From Bryum argenteum (lineage: Eukaryota; Streptophyta; Bryopsida; Bryales; Bryaceae): a DNA stretch of 64,000 nt. The position numbers and the translations under genes were made by a program. A model generated the notes under the pieces. It was not told where the DNA came from and did no database searches. It saw nothing but the letters and a program-made list of their open reading frames with translations. Positions 34,701 to 43,800 of this stretch are shown piece by piece. The stretch is taken from contig CM073321.1 of the NCBI GenBank assembly GCA_037043015.1, positions 15,931,001-15,995,000 of the forward strand, read 5' to 3'. Each line of letters begins with the position of its first letter. Position 1 is the stretch's first letter.

Positions 34701-35535
34701 GAGGGAGAATTCTGCCAAGGCTTGTTGGCGTATCATGCGAAAGAGTAAAAAAAGATGTGACTCACGAATTATTCAGAAGGGGAAGGCGACCGCAACCCCA
34801 ACTTATACCGGAGTATGGCAACGCCCTCAAGATGGGCCAAGAAAAATTGATCAGTTCTTTTTTTGTGCAGATGACATTGACAGGTGTGTGAAGGGTCATC
34901 GTCGCAAGTGGATGGAGCCATTCTCTATAAGCCAGGATAGACCCCCTATTCCTTCAATATGGCGTGTTAAGATAGGGACTAACTTTATACGTGATGAAAT
35001 GGAGGCGTTAGAGAATGCGGGCTTTCGACTACCACAAAAGGAACAGCTTGCTACGAACCGCACTTTCAATAATGCTGCCCTACCAAGAAACTTGTCCCAT
35101 ATTCCAGTCCCGGAGAAGCCGGACGTGTTTCCTAGGTCAAGGAGATCGAAGAACATGAAACGCATTCCAGCTATGACTTCAAAGCACATGAAGAATATTG
35201 AGTCTGCAACCTCAATGCAGGCCAGAATTCTGAAGGTGACCATGATCCCGCAGCCTGGTTTTGGATGTATCGTAGACTTCGAGTTAGATTTGGATGCAGT
35301 TTATAGACTTTCAATTAGTGAATTCCCGAATTGCTCATGCCCAGTGTTCAAGAAAACAATTTCTTCCTGAGGACGGAGAGATCCATATCGACCGTGCAAG
35401 CACCTATACTTCATCACGGTATTGGTTTGCAAATTTGATCCGGATGCTGACCTCTTTATCTACTCGACCACTCTTAGTTTCAATGAGGTGAAGAAGATTC
35501 TGGAGGGAGGAATCCTAGACCATGCTACAGAGTAG
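31736..35535 (+). pseudogene. Transposase gene with GCM/WRKY-type zinc finger and SWIM finger (MULE-like), decayed
   Basis: The 5' block starts ATG 31736 and is broken by TGA 32318-32320, TAA at about 32500 and a one-base slip near 32515. The next block (to 33582) has a GCM/WRKY-like finger region (YPNCIGYLQCHNDKCSFLLR) and transposase core motifs YDSKICRILTIACCDFQSED and FMANSAQANWNAVRI, supplying two candidate catalytic Asp residues. The same frame continues past TAA 33580, TAG and TGA (CYFH, QALEKHTKQYIVHELHDQH). It then shifts to HLEHWLAFWHFRYRQWGGFM before a GTGAGT donor near 33850. A TTGCAG acceptor at about 34095 opens exon 2 (ENKYLAEELAEMPSCNLAES). Exon 2 is broken by TAA 34579-34581 and TGA 35368-35370. 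A SWIM-type C-x-C...C-x-H finger spans the last stop (FPNCSCPVF...PCKHLYF). The gene is not functional. Confidence 0.8.
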
Positions 35536-35541
35536 AATGCC

Positions 35542-35783
35542 TTAACCCTTAAACGTCATATGCCGTCCTGATACCACACCCAAAATCTCTTTTAAACTCC
35601 ACTTTTAGCATTATTCTATTTTTAATCTGCGTGAGCTCTATTCTAAGAAAGTATAGATCTCTTTAAGGTGCTCAGATTGGAATTTTAATAATTCCATTTG
35701 GTATAATGGAGTGTAAGTTATGAGCAAGATTCTCTAAAAAAAAAACCCAACCCCTCGTGCTGGGTCTGACGTTTAAGGGTTAA
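35542..35783. mobile_element. piggyBac-like MITE (242 bp) with TTAA target duplication
   Basis: Perfect inverted ends: TTAACCCTTAAACGTCA at 35542 and its reverse complement ending at 35783. Reading the outer TTAA as the target duplication leaves a 13-bp terminal repeat CCCTTAAACGTCA. TTAA targets plus CCCTT-type ends are the hallmark of the piggyBac superfamily. The interior has no ORF. The MITE sits just 3' of the decayed transposase gene. It is too short to be autonomous. Confidence 0.75.
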
Positions 35784-36074
35784 ATCTCCTCATCTATATA
35801 CGCTATATGTTAGTCCTATGATTGGGTGTATGTGATATTTTTTCAAAACTTATTAAATATAATTATACTAGTACCTACATGTACAATAAACCTTGCCAAT
35901 TTGTCTAACTTGGAGTACTAGTCACTTAGAAATATTACCTTAGAAACCTCTTGACATTAACAAATTGTCATTTACTGTCAAGTTTATAGCTCAAGTCCGA
36001 CCAAATTCATGGAATTTAAACCTTATTTCTACGGGTTTAGGTCACTTAATCCACGGTAATAATTCAAGAAGATT

Positions 36075-36230
36075 CGAATATTCTTGAGAATATTCGGGAA
36101 TTATTCCCTAATAAAAATATTATAGTATTTTTAGAAACTTTTTTACTAAAAATACAAAGTCAGCCCTAAAAAATCAAAAATCTTACCGCTCACTGCTCAC
36201 CGCTCAACGCTCACACGGTAGCAATGTCCG
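36075..36230. repeat. Cluster of short inverted repeats and the GCTCACCGCTCA motif
   Basis: CGAATATTC/GAATATTCG (36075-36083 and 36088-36096, 4-base loop) and GTATTTTTAG/CTAAAAATAC (36125-36134 and 36146-36155) form perfect stems. They are followed at 36190-36225 by CCGCTCACTGCTCACCGCTC, ending ACACGG, which is inverted relative to 7637-7675. Such subterminal hairpins are typical of transposon ends, but no target duplication was found. From 35784 to 36075 there is nothing recognisable. Confidence 0.5.
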
Positions 36231-36270
36231 GCTGATTGACGGGGTTGTAGGAGGCAAGAGGAAGAGCCAC

Positions 36271-37293
36271 CTAAACTATGTGGGTCAAGAGGACCCTCAA
36301 AACGCTTAAATCGCCCAGAGCTCTGGAATTTGAGGTCTCCAAACTTGACAACTTCGATTCGACTTTGAGTTGATCTTCCCGACGTTGCTCCTCCAACCTA
36401 GCAAGATCTAAAAGTCTTTGTGCCTCTCGTCTTGCATTTACGGCTTCTTCTTCAGCTCGTTTGGCGGCCCTTCTCTCTTCATTTTCTTTCTGACGATGTG
36501 CAGGCTTGGCATCCTTCGAGAGTGGAACGGGACTGTTTGACTCAATCTTCACTCGCAATTGTGAAGGTTCACCCTCCTCTTGCGGACCCAGACGAAGATT
36601 AATGAGCAGATCGACAGCCCCCTTTGCTAGGGTGGGGGAATTCGGCTCGCCCAAAAAATCAAAAAATGTAGTCTCCACCTTCTCATCAGGGTCGTCTGCG
36701 TGAGTATTCCAAACACCCTTCTTCAACAAAGGAAGGTACCGTCCGCTTATAGGGGCAGGAGCAGGTAATGGGTGCACAACAGACGGCAGAGGGGGGGATG
36801 ACTCTCTTGCAAGTGGCGCAGGCGGGGATGACTCTGTTGCAAGTGATAGAGGCGGCGATGGCTCTCTTCCAAGTGGCGGAGGCGGTGTTAATTCCCTTTC
36901 AACTGCTGCTTCCAGCGATGGGGCCAGCATAGGAGCCGGGGAGGGAACGACATCATAGCCCAAATTCATGGGAGAGGGATCAATATTGTTATCCTCGTCA
37001 GACCCTTCAGTACCCTCCTCGGCACCCTCTTTGATGTTCTCCTCGTCGAAACTATCGGAAGTAGCCGCCTCTCTGGGTAATCTCTCTTGCCCAAGAACCA
37101 CCTCCTCATCCGACTCAGACCCGAAAACATCGTTTGTAGCCTTCGTGCGGGTCTCTCGACGATGATCAGAGTTCTCTTCTTCATTATCATCGTCTTCGCT
37201 AAGAGTATTGGGGAGGCCCGTGGAGGCGAGTGTCTCCTCAAGGAGTGTAGGGGGATTTAGCTCGAGTCGTGCTAAATCCCCACCGCCGGCCAT
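36271..37293 (-). CDS. Acidic/Pro-rich protein with charged C-terminal helix, unrecognised
   Basis: A 340-codon minus-strand ORF from ATG 37293 (MAGGGDLARLELNPPTLLEE) to 36271. Residues 20-110 are acidic, 120-190 hold Pro-rich repeats (PPLPLA, SSPP and similar), and 250-320 form a long Arg/Glu helix (ENEERRAAKRAEEEAVNARR). The same frame is open upstream to about 37390 apart from a TGA just before the ATG (LINLSVDDDVDEVDLVVDR precedes it), so the true N-terminus may have been longer. No enzymatic motif. It lies about 110 bp 3' of the Gly/Arg-repeat gene on the same strand. Confidence 0.5.
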   Translation of the reverse strand: MAGGGDLARLELNPPTLLEETLASTGLPNTLSEDDDNEEENSDHRRETRTKATNDVFGSESDEEVVLGQERLPREAATSDSFDEENIKEGAEEGTEGSDEDNNIDPSPMNLGYDVVPSPAPMLAPSLEAAVERELTPPPPLGREPSPPLSLATESSPPAPLARESSPPLPSVVHPLPAPAPISGRYLPLLKKGVWNTHADDPDEKVETTFFDFLGEPNSPTLAKGAVDLLINLRLGPQEEGEPSQLRVKIESNSPVPLSKDAKPAHRQKENEERRAAKRAEEEAVNARREAQRLLDLARLEEQRREDQLKVESKLSSLETSNSRALGDLSVLRVLLTHIV

Positions 37294-37403
37294 GGAGCGT
37301 CAACGGTCGACCACTAGATCAACTTCATCAACGTCGTCATCGACGGATAGATTTATCAGCAGGTTCCTCCGAACAGGATCAATACTCTGTATAGGCTCAA
37401 TGC

Positions 37404-39206
37404 TTAAGCCCGCACGCTAGAAGTCCCACTAGATGCTCGAGCACGACCACGCCCACCACGACCACGACCACTGGATGAACGAGCGCCACCTCGACTGGGA
37501 ACAGCGGATGAAAGACCGCCTTCACGGCCACCAGACGATGGATTACTACCACGAGCACGGCCACCAGACGATGGATTACTACCACGAGCACGGCCACCAC
37601 ACGATGGACGACCACCACGAGCAAGACCAGCAGACGACGGATCGCCACCACCAGCAGACGATGGTTCACCACCACGAGCCACAGTAGCAGAGGATGCCTC
37701 ACCACGACGAGCACGACCACCAGACGACGATGCATCACCACGACGAGCACGACCACCAGACGACGATGCATCACCACGACCACGACGAGCAGATCCGGTA
37801 AACCTAGCATCAGGCGAGCACCCAGGCTTTGGACCATGAACCCAAGCTGGATTCACATAGGCGTCCACACAGAAGTCGTTGGGATCGAGATTAAAACTAC
37901 TTTCTCGAACGGCTATGTACTTCTCCAACTCGTCTTCGTCTTCGTAGACAATATGAGTCTGAAGATTAAGCATCTGCAAAATGAAAACACAAAGTGAGTC
38001 AAGTAAAAAGAATGCCAAGTAAAATTTTAGATTGAGCCGAGCAAAATTGACAAGCAGAACAGAAGAGCAGATGGGAACTTGACAAAAAGACATTTAGGTG
38101 GCATCGACCTAAACGCCCAGATGAATGTCAAACTTACGATTCCTGCAAGCATGGGCTTTGTTCCTGCCATAATCGACAGAAATCTGTTTCCTGGAACTGT
38201 AAACATTCGCAGTACGCAAATGGAGAACTCCAAGCGCAACTATTATCGTTGATGCTAAAATCGAACTCCCTGTAAGCTCTTGGTTTCTACTACGGGGGCA
38301 AATCCAAGGCATAGAATGTCTCCGAAATATCATCAACGAGCTTGGATACCTGGTGGGTTCTCTTCACAAGAAACAAGAGTGGAATGAGGTGTTTGTCCAC
38401 GACCTTTCCCTCCAAGATATAGTTGAGACGCTCATTGTTCGCAGGAGCGTAGTGGACAGTCTTTGACTTGTACTCATCCTTGAACGCGTTGAAATAAACG
38501 ACGACCTGGCAATGCCGATGAGTAGTCTCCGTAATAATAATCCAGACTTCAGGATTCTTTATGGAGGGGTCGAACACCGAATCCTTCCAAACATTCAAGA
38601 AGTCATTGAAGTAGACATTCGACGTATCGTCCACTCTACTACTATGGCCCGGGATGCATCTGAGGTCGGTAATGCCCAACGCGCACCTTCCATCGTCCCA
38701 AATATACCCATTATCCCAGCCAGCGAAACGTCCCAGCATCAAACATTCGTGTGCGAAGTTCCGGAGTTGGCAGCAAAAAGTCCCCTTTCGCTTCCAAAAA
38801 TTTCTTGAAAAAACTCTGCAACGTACTCGGAGATCTCCTCCGAACTCTTGTTCTTGGTCCTCTTCTCGCGGTAGTCGCTGAAGAAAGTGTCTCCGGGCAC
38901 GGAAAGGAGCATCGACATGGTCTGTCGATTGACGTTGTATTTGTACTTGAAAAGGTTCCACTTTTCAACCACAAACTTATCGGCACTGTCAAATAACCCC
39001 TGTGCTGGCTTGATGTTGTGGAGCTCTCTTGCAACACATTTCTTCCTCTTGCGCTTCACCAGCCACATCTTTATCGAAACGCACTCCCAGTAGTTGAGTT
39101 TCGGTTTTTTCAAAGACACCTTGGGATACGGTAGGTCCCGATTCGGAGTCTTATTCAGAAGATGTAGCGCTAGTGTCTTAAAGCCGTGCTCCTCCAATCC
39201 TGACAT
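37404..39206 (-). pseudogene. Multi-exon gene with Gly/Arg/Ser-repeat C-terminus, broken
   Basis: On the minus strand an acceptor near 39206 opens a block with LNYWECVSIKMWLVKRKRKK, VEKWNLFKYKYNVNRQTM and SEEISEYVAEFFQEIFGS. A frame slip near 38750 follows. The reading then continues with GWDNGYIWDDGRCALGITDL, NPEVWIIITETTHRHCQVVV and HLIPLLFLVKRTHQ to two adjacent TAG codons at 38285-38290. The frame stays open beyond them to a GTAAGT donor near 38140. The last exon (acceptor TTTTGCAG, 37974-37404) starts MLNLQTHIVYEDEDELEKYI and ends in about ten GGRARRG-DASSS type repeats, an RNA-binding-like RG tail. The middle has a weak resemblance to the layout of the methyltransferase gene at 15 kb; I treat that as a guess. 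Confidence 0.45.
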
Positions 39207-39302
39207 ACACCTGAAGGTATCGCGAGTCAATAACTGTAAGTGTCATTGGTGACTACAGAATCCTGGGCCCTACTAAGATCGGGACGAGCTAAGAGATCTA
39301 TT

Positions 39303-39950
39303 TAAGTGTTGTGCGTTTAGTAGGCAGCGACCTAGAAGCTGTGCGTTAAGCAGGCAGCTAAATAAATGCTGTGCGTTAAGCAAGCAGCTATTTAAAAGCT
39401 GTGCGTTAAGCAGGCAGCTACATAAAGGCTGTGCGTTAAGCAGACAGCTACCTAAAAGTTGTGCGTTAAGCATGCAGCTACCTAAAACCTGTGCGTTAAG
39501 CAGGAATCTACCTAAAAGCTGTGCGTTTAGCAGGCAGCTTCCTATAAGATGTGCGTTTAGCAGACACCTACCTAAAGGCTGTGCGTTAAGAAGGCAACTA
39601 CCTAAAAGTTGTGCGTTTAGAAGGCAGCTACCTAAAAGCTGTGCGATTAGAAGGCTGAGACCTAAGAGCTGTGCATTTAGAAAGCAGCTACCTAAAAGCA
39701 GTGCGTTAAGGAGGCAGCTACGTAAGAGCTGTGCGTGAAGGAGGCAACTACCTAAAAAGTGTGCGTTTAGCAGGCAGCTATCTACAAGCTGTGCGTTTAG
39801 AATGCAGCTATCTAAAAGCTCTGCGTTTAGGAGGCAGCTACCTAAAAGCTGTGCGTTTAGAAGGCAGCTACCTAAAAGCTCTGCGTTTAGGAGGCAGCTA
39901 CCTAAAAGTTGTGCATTTAGGAGGCAACTACCTAAAAGTTGTGCGTTTAG
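39303..39950. repeat. 30-bp minisatellite, about 21 units
   Basis: Units of the form CTGTGCGTTTAGCAGGCAGC plus TACCTAAAAG repeat head to tail with point variation and constant 30-bp period. Because 30 is a multiple of three, several frames on both strands stay open. The minus-strand frame 40118-39273 gives a ten-residue LLGSCLLNAQ repeat. I consider coding unlikely. Confidence 0.9.
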
Positions 39951-40045
39951 CTCGTGAAATTGGAAATACCTGTTTTTGCGAGCTAAAAGCTGTGCGTTCA
40001 GCTCGTGAAATTGGAAATTCCTGTTTTTGTGACCGAAATGCACAA
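39945..40045. repeat. Two tandem copies of about 60 bp at the minisatellite edge
   Basis: GCTCGTGAAATTGGAAATAC, then CTGTTTTTGCGAGC, is followed by a second copy ending CTGTTTTTGTGACC. Each is joined to the minisatellite word AGCTGTGCGTT. Confidence 0.7.
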
Positions 40046-40256
40046 GCATCGACCTAAATGCACACTGTAACTCTAGTAATTCTATTGATGGAAAATGAAT
40101 CGCAGGGAGAGGTCGCAAAATGCAAGATCAAAAAAAATGCAATTGCGCATAGAATAGCAATTGCGTAAGGAAATGGCGTATCTGATAGAGAGCTTGAAAA
40201 AACTCTAGCGCACTGACGAACACGCTAAGAAACACAGCAAATGCAAGCGCGGCCTA

Positions 40257-40800
40257 TTGCAAATGCAAGCGCGACCTAATTGTTGTGCGAAGGGCGAGCT
40301 TAATGGAAGCAGGAGCAAGAGCAAGAGCAGCAGCAGGATCGCGGAGGACAAGGGCGACAATCGACGCGGCGACATAGCGCGGAGAAGCGGCGCAACAAAT
40401 GACGAAGGAGCGGCGCTGCAAATGGCGGAGAAGCGGCGCAGCAAATGGCGGAGAAGCGGCGAAAAACCAGGAGGGGGACAACGTCAGCAAATGCGAGAGA
40501 CGACACAACGACAGCAAATGCGAGAGGAGCGGCGACACAACGAGCGGAGACACAACGAGCGGCGAGATGTCGGCGACCCCGCCGGCTGCCCTTACATTCA
40601 TGTTGTCGCGTGGCGGCTGCGCGGGCTGCCCGCGGGCTTTAGGCGGCGCGAGGCCGCTGCTCGGGCTGCCCCGGCTGTCCCGGGGTGCCCAGTGCCCCTA
40701 GGTTTTGGGGCACCGCTGCCCGGGGTGCCCCGGCTGCCCCGGGGTGCCCCGGCTACCCCGGGGTGCCCGCTGCCCCTAGGTTGTGGGGCACCGTTGATAA
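40257..40800. repeat. GC-rich short-period repeat tract, no gene
   Basis: First part: GCAAATGGCGGAGAAGCGGC-type units, then GCAAATGCGAGAG and ACACAACGAGCGG units. Second part (40640-40795): CCCCGGCTGCCCCGGGGTGC-type units, with two copies of GCCCCTAGGTTxTGGGGCACCG. The long ORFs on both strands are a by-product of the repeat composition. Confidence 0.7.
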
Positions 40801-43800
40801 ATGTTTTTTTTTTATTTTGCTAAAGTTTGTTAAATTTAAATACTCTAGTTCATAATATCTATTTTTGTATGTTTTTTTTTGCACTTCCATTACTCACATA
40901 ACGTACAGACTTATTAGTTTGCTAACTGTTAGAATCTTCTCTCGACCACTTTAGTACACTATTTGTGACTTATTTAACCTCGAAGAGCCCAATCAAGCAG
41001 ATTATGGTCGAACCTCAATTTTGAAAAGTAATACGTAAATTAAAAAAGTTGCTTTTTTTTTTTTTTTAACATATTCGAAGATTGTTAGGTTCTAAACGCC
41101 ATTCAACTTACAGAACTCTATTTGATTTGGTAGATTGTTCCGAAGTAGCCTTCAATTACAAACACGACAAAATTTTCTTATTGTAAGAATATTCTACGAA
41201 AATTTTAAGATTTCTCATGATTTACTTCTAGTTTATTTCGATTTTATCATATAAAATGTGATTTTAGCCAATCATAATTGTTTGCAATTACTAAGTATAA
41301 AAATTACATTTTAGATTATTTTTTCAAAATTATACACTCCTTAATAAAGTATAAAACATATCTTAATTATTTTAGAAAATTTAGCCGAATAGATACAATT
41401 CGGAATTTTTGATTTTTATACTGTCTTTGAGACAGTACTTTATGATAATTATGTTACTCATATTGTATAAAACATTTAAGTTTTTATTCCAACCACTTGA
41501 GCCTTCAGAGTTTAAACTCTCATCATTGCATATAAATTATCACATATAGTTGCGTTAAACGTCTTGTTTTTTTAAAATTCTATCATTTTTAGGGTTTAGT
41601 CATTATTAGCTGGAACACAACTCACTCTCTTGTTACTAATATATTTGCAATTACAGCTTTAGTTGTATTCTTAATCATTTGAATGTTGTGAATAAAATAA
41701 GGTACATAAATTTATTTTTTAAAAAAACAAAAAAAAAACCATTCATCACATTACTTTAGTTTATTTTAAATATTTTAAGTGTTATGATAACCACATTCTA
41801 CTCTTTCATTACTTATTTATTTATTATTTTTAGTTATAATAATTATTACATTTAGATGCAATATTATCTATTCTTACATTATTTTTTAATATTTTGTTCA
41901 TTTTGTAAACTATTAATCAAGATCCACCGTATAGATTCAATACTTGTATGATTTTATATATTATATTCTATAATTTATACACGCTAATTTTTAGTTTAGA
42001 CCGAATTTTAAAAAATTCTTATTTCTTACTTTCCTATTTTTCTTCTTTTTTTAAAATTTGAATTACTTTATATTATTCGTAGGTAATTAGAGTAAAATAG
42101 CTAATTTATTTTATAAAAGTTTGAATACTTCAATCCCACATTTTCCTAAGATCCTATTTAGATAATTTAATTGCAAAAACAACCAACATTCAGGCTATAT
42201 CGAATATATTTGTAAGCATCGTCAATTTTAAGATGAGTTTTAAATTTAGAAAAATTCTAGAAAATTACTTTTCTTTTTTCCGTGACCCTGACTTTTTAGT
42301 ATTTTTTAAAAAATATATGCAATATGTAGACAATTTGTTAAGTTTCCTATCACCTCTTTTTTGCTGTTATATTTCTAATGACCACCTTTTATCAAATTCC
42401 ACGAATTTTAATATTTTTATGACTGTTAAGTTTAACAAGTAAAGAATTTTTGCATAATTTTACAAAGCACTTTATAACATCGTTAACGTCTTTATTAGCT
42501 TTTACTACTGTTAAGATAACTGCAATCTTTACCTTTATGCTTTATTACCTTATTATTTAAAGATTAAATTTAAATCATGTTAATTAGGATTTTTAACAAC
42601 TTTAAATGTGTATTAGTGTACCGTATAAAACCGCTCGAAGCGCTCTATGTGAATGAAGATTGACTATCAATAACTAGGCTTATTCGCGAGTTAACCAAAA
42701 ATGAATCCGACCGAGCAATCAATATTTTCATCTTCTTTAATAAGATTAATTGTAAGAACTGTTTATAACTGTCAATATATTCTGATACTACAGTATATTT
42801 TCTTTCTAATCACATATATCTTTCATGCACGTGAACATGAAGAAATAACAGTGAAACAAATCAAAATATAAACTTTGAGCACGAACGTTAATCTCATTGC
42901 AATATGACAGATGCGAAGAATCAAATCGCGAACAACTGATAACGTCATGAGCATACTACTCTACGTATGCTTCTAGTGGAAGATCAGTGAATTAGTCGAC
43001 CTTGTCAATATTATAACATTTATGGTAGTATTATGATCTTATAAAAGTTTGATTTAATAAAAGTCACTTAAATAATAAAGTTGAATTAAATAACAAGTAA
43101 ATGAGCAATGATGTTTATCAAACAGAAACCTTGTTTAACTAATCTCAGTCCACAATTTTGAATTAAAAAAAAAAATCGGCATTCACTATCTTCTAATCTT
43201 TCAGAATTGAAATTCGTCTATGTGTATTTGTTGTGACAAAAACACAATCGGAAACTTGGTAGGAAAGAACTCTGTATTTGCCGATTCTACAGCCTCTTAT
43301 CATAGCCGTAGCAGTGTTTCAACAATCCTCAACATAGAAGATTGCAGAATTTTCGAAAGTAATTGCAATCTTTTCGCACCAAGTTGAAACTCAATACAAG
43401 TCGAGTGTCGTGTCTCACTTATTTTAAGAAATGTAAGCAAGTACTAAAAGTGCACGCCACAAGTTAAAATTATCCTAATTGATGAAACACTTATAAATGC
43501 TTTTTATGTTCACTCTCTCAGTATCTTGATCTTTTTGACAGTGCTATAATATAATGAATGTCATTATAGAATATTTGATTGAATTCTATAACAAATCGAT
43601 GAGCCTTGCTAAATTCCTTGCAGCTTGACATGCGTATTGTAACTCGGTCATTATCGATTGATCCGCAAAGTCTTTGCAAATAATATCATTTCTTGCTTGC
43701 ATACATCTGAAGAATGTTCCAATCCAAATCATGAAATTGAGCATTGCAATATTTTTGCATGTTGTTGCTTTGTAGGATAACGAAATCTTTCGTGACGATT

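Noticed and set aside
8763-35535. Alternative genetic code (TAG/TAA read as Gln) explaining in-frame stops
   Set aside because: TGA stops occur as often in the same genes, several stops sit at expected Trp or Tyr positions, and intact genes (RPA-like, small gene) use TAA/TAG as normal terminators.
39303-39950. CRISPR-like direct repeats of 30 bp
   Set aside because: Units abut without unique spacers and vary continuously; this is a minisatellite in a eukaryotic genome.
40254-40823. Long overlapping ORFs on both strands (up to 188 codons)
   Set aside because: They are generated by the Arg/Pro-biased GC repeats; no start context, splice site or domain.
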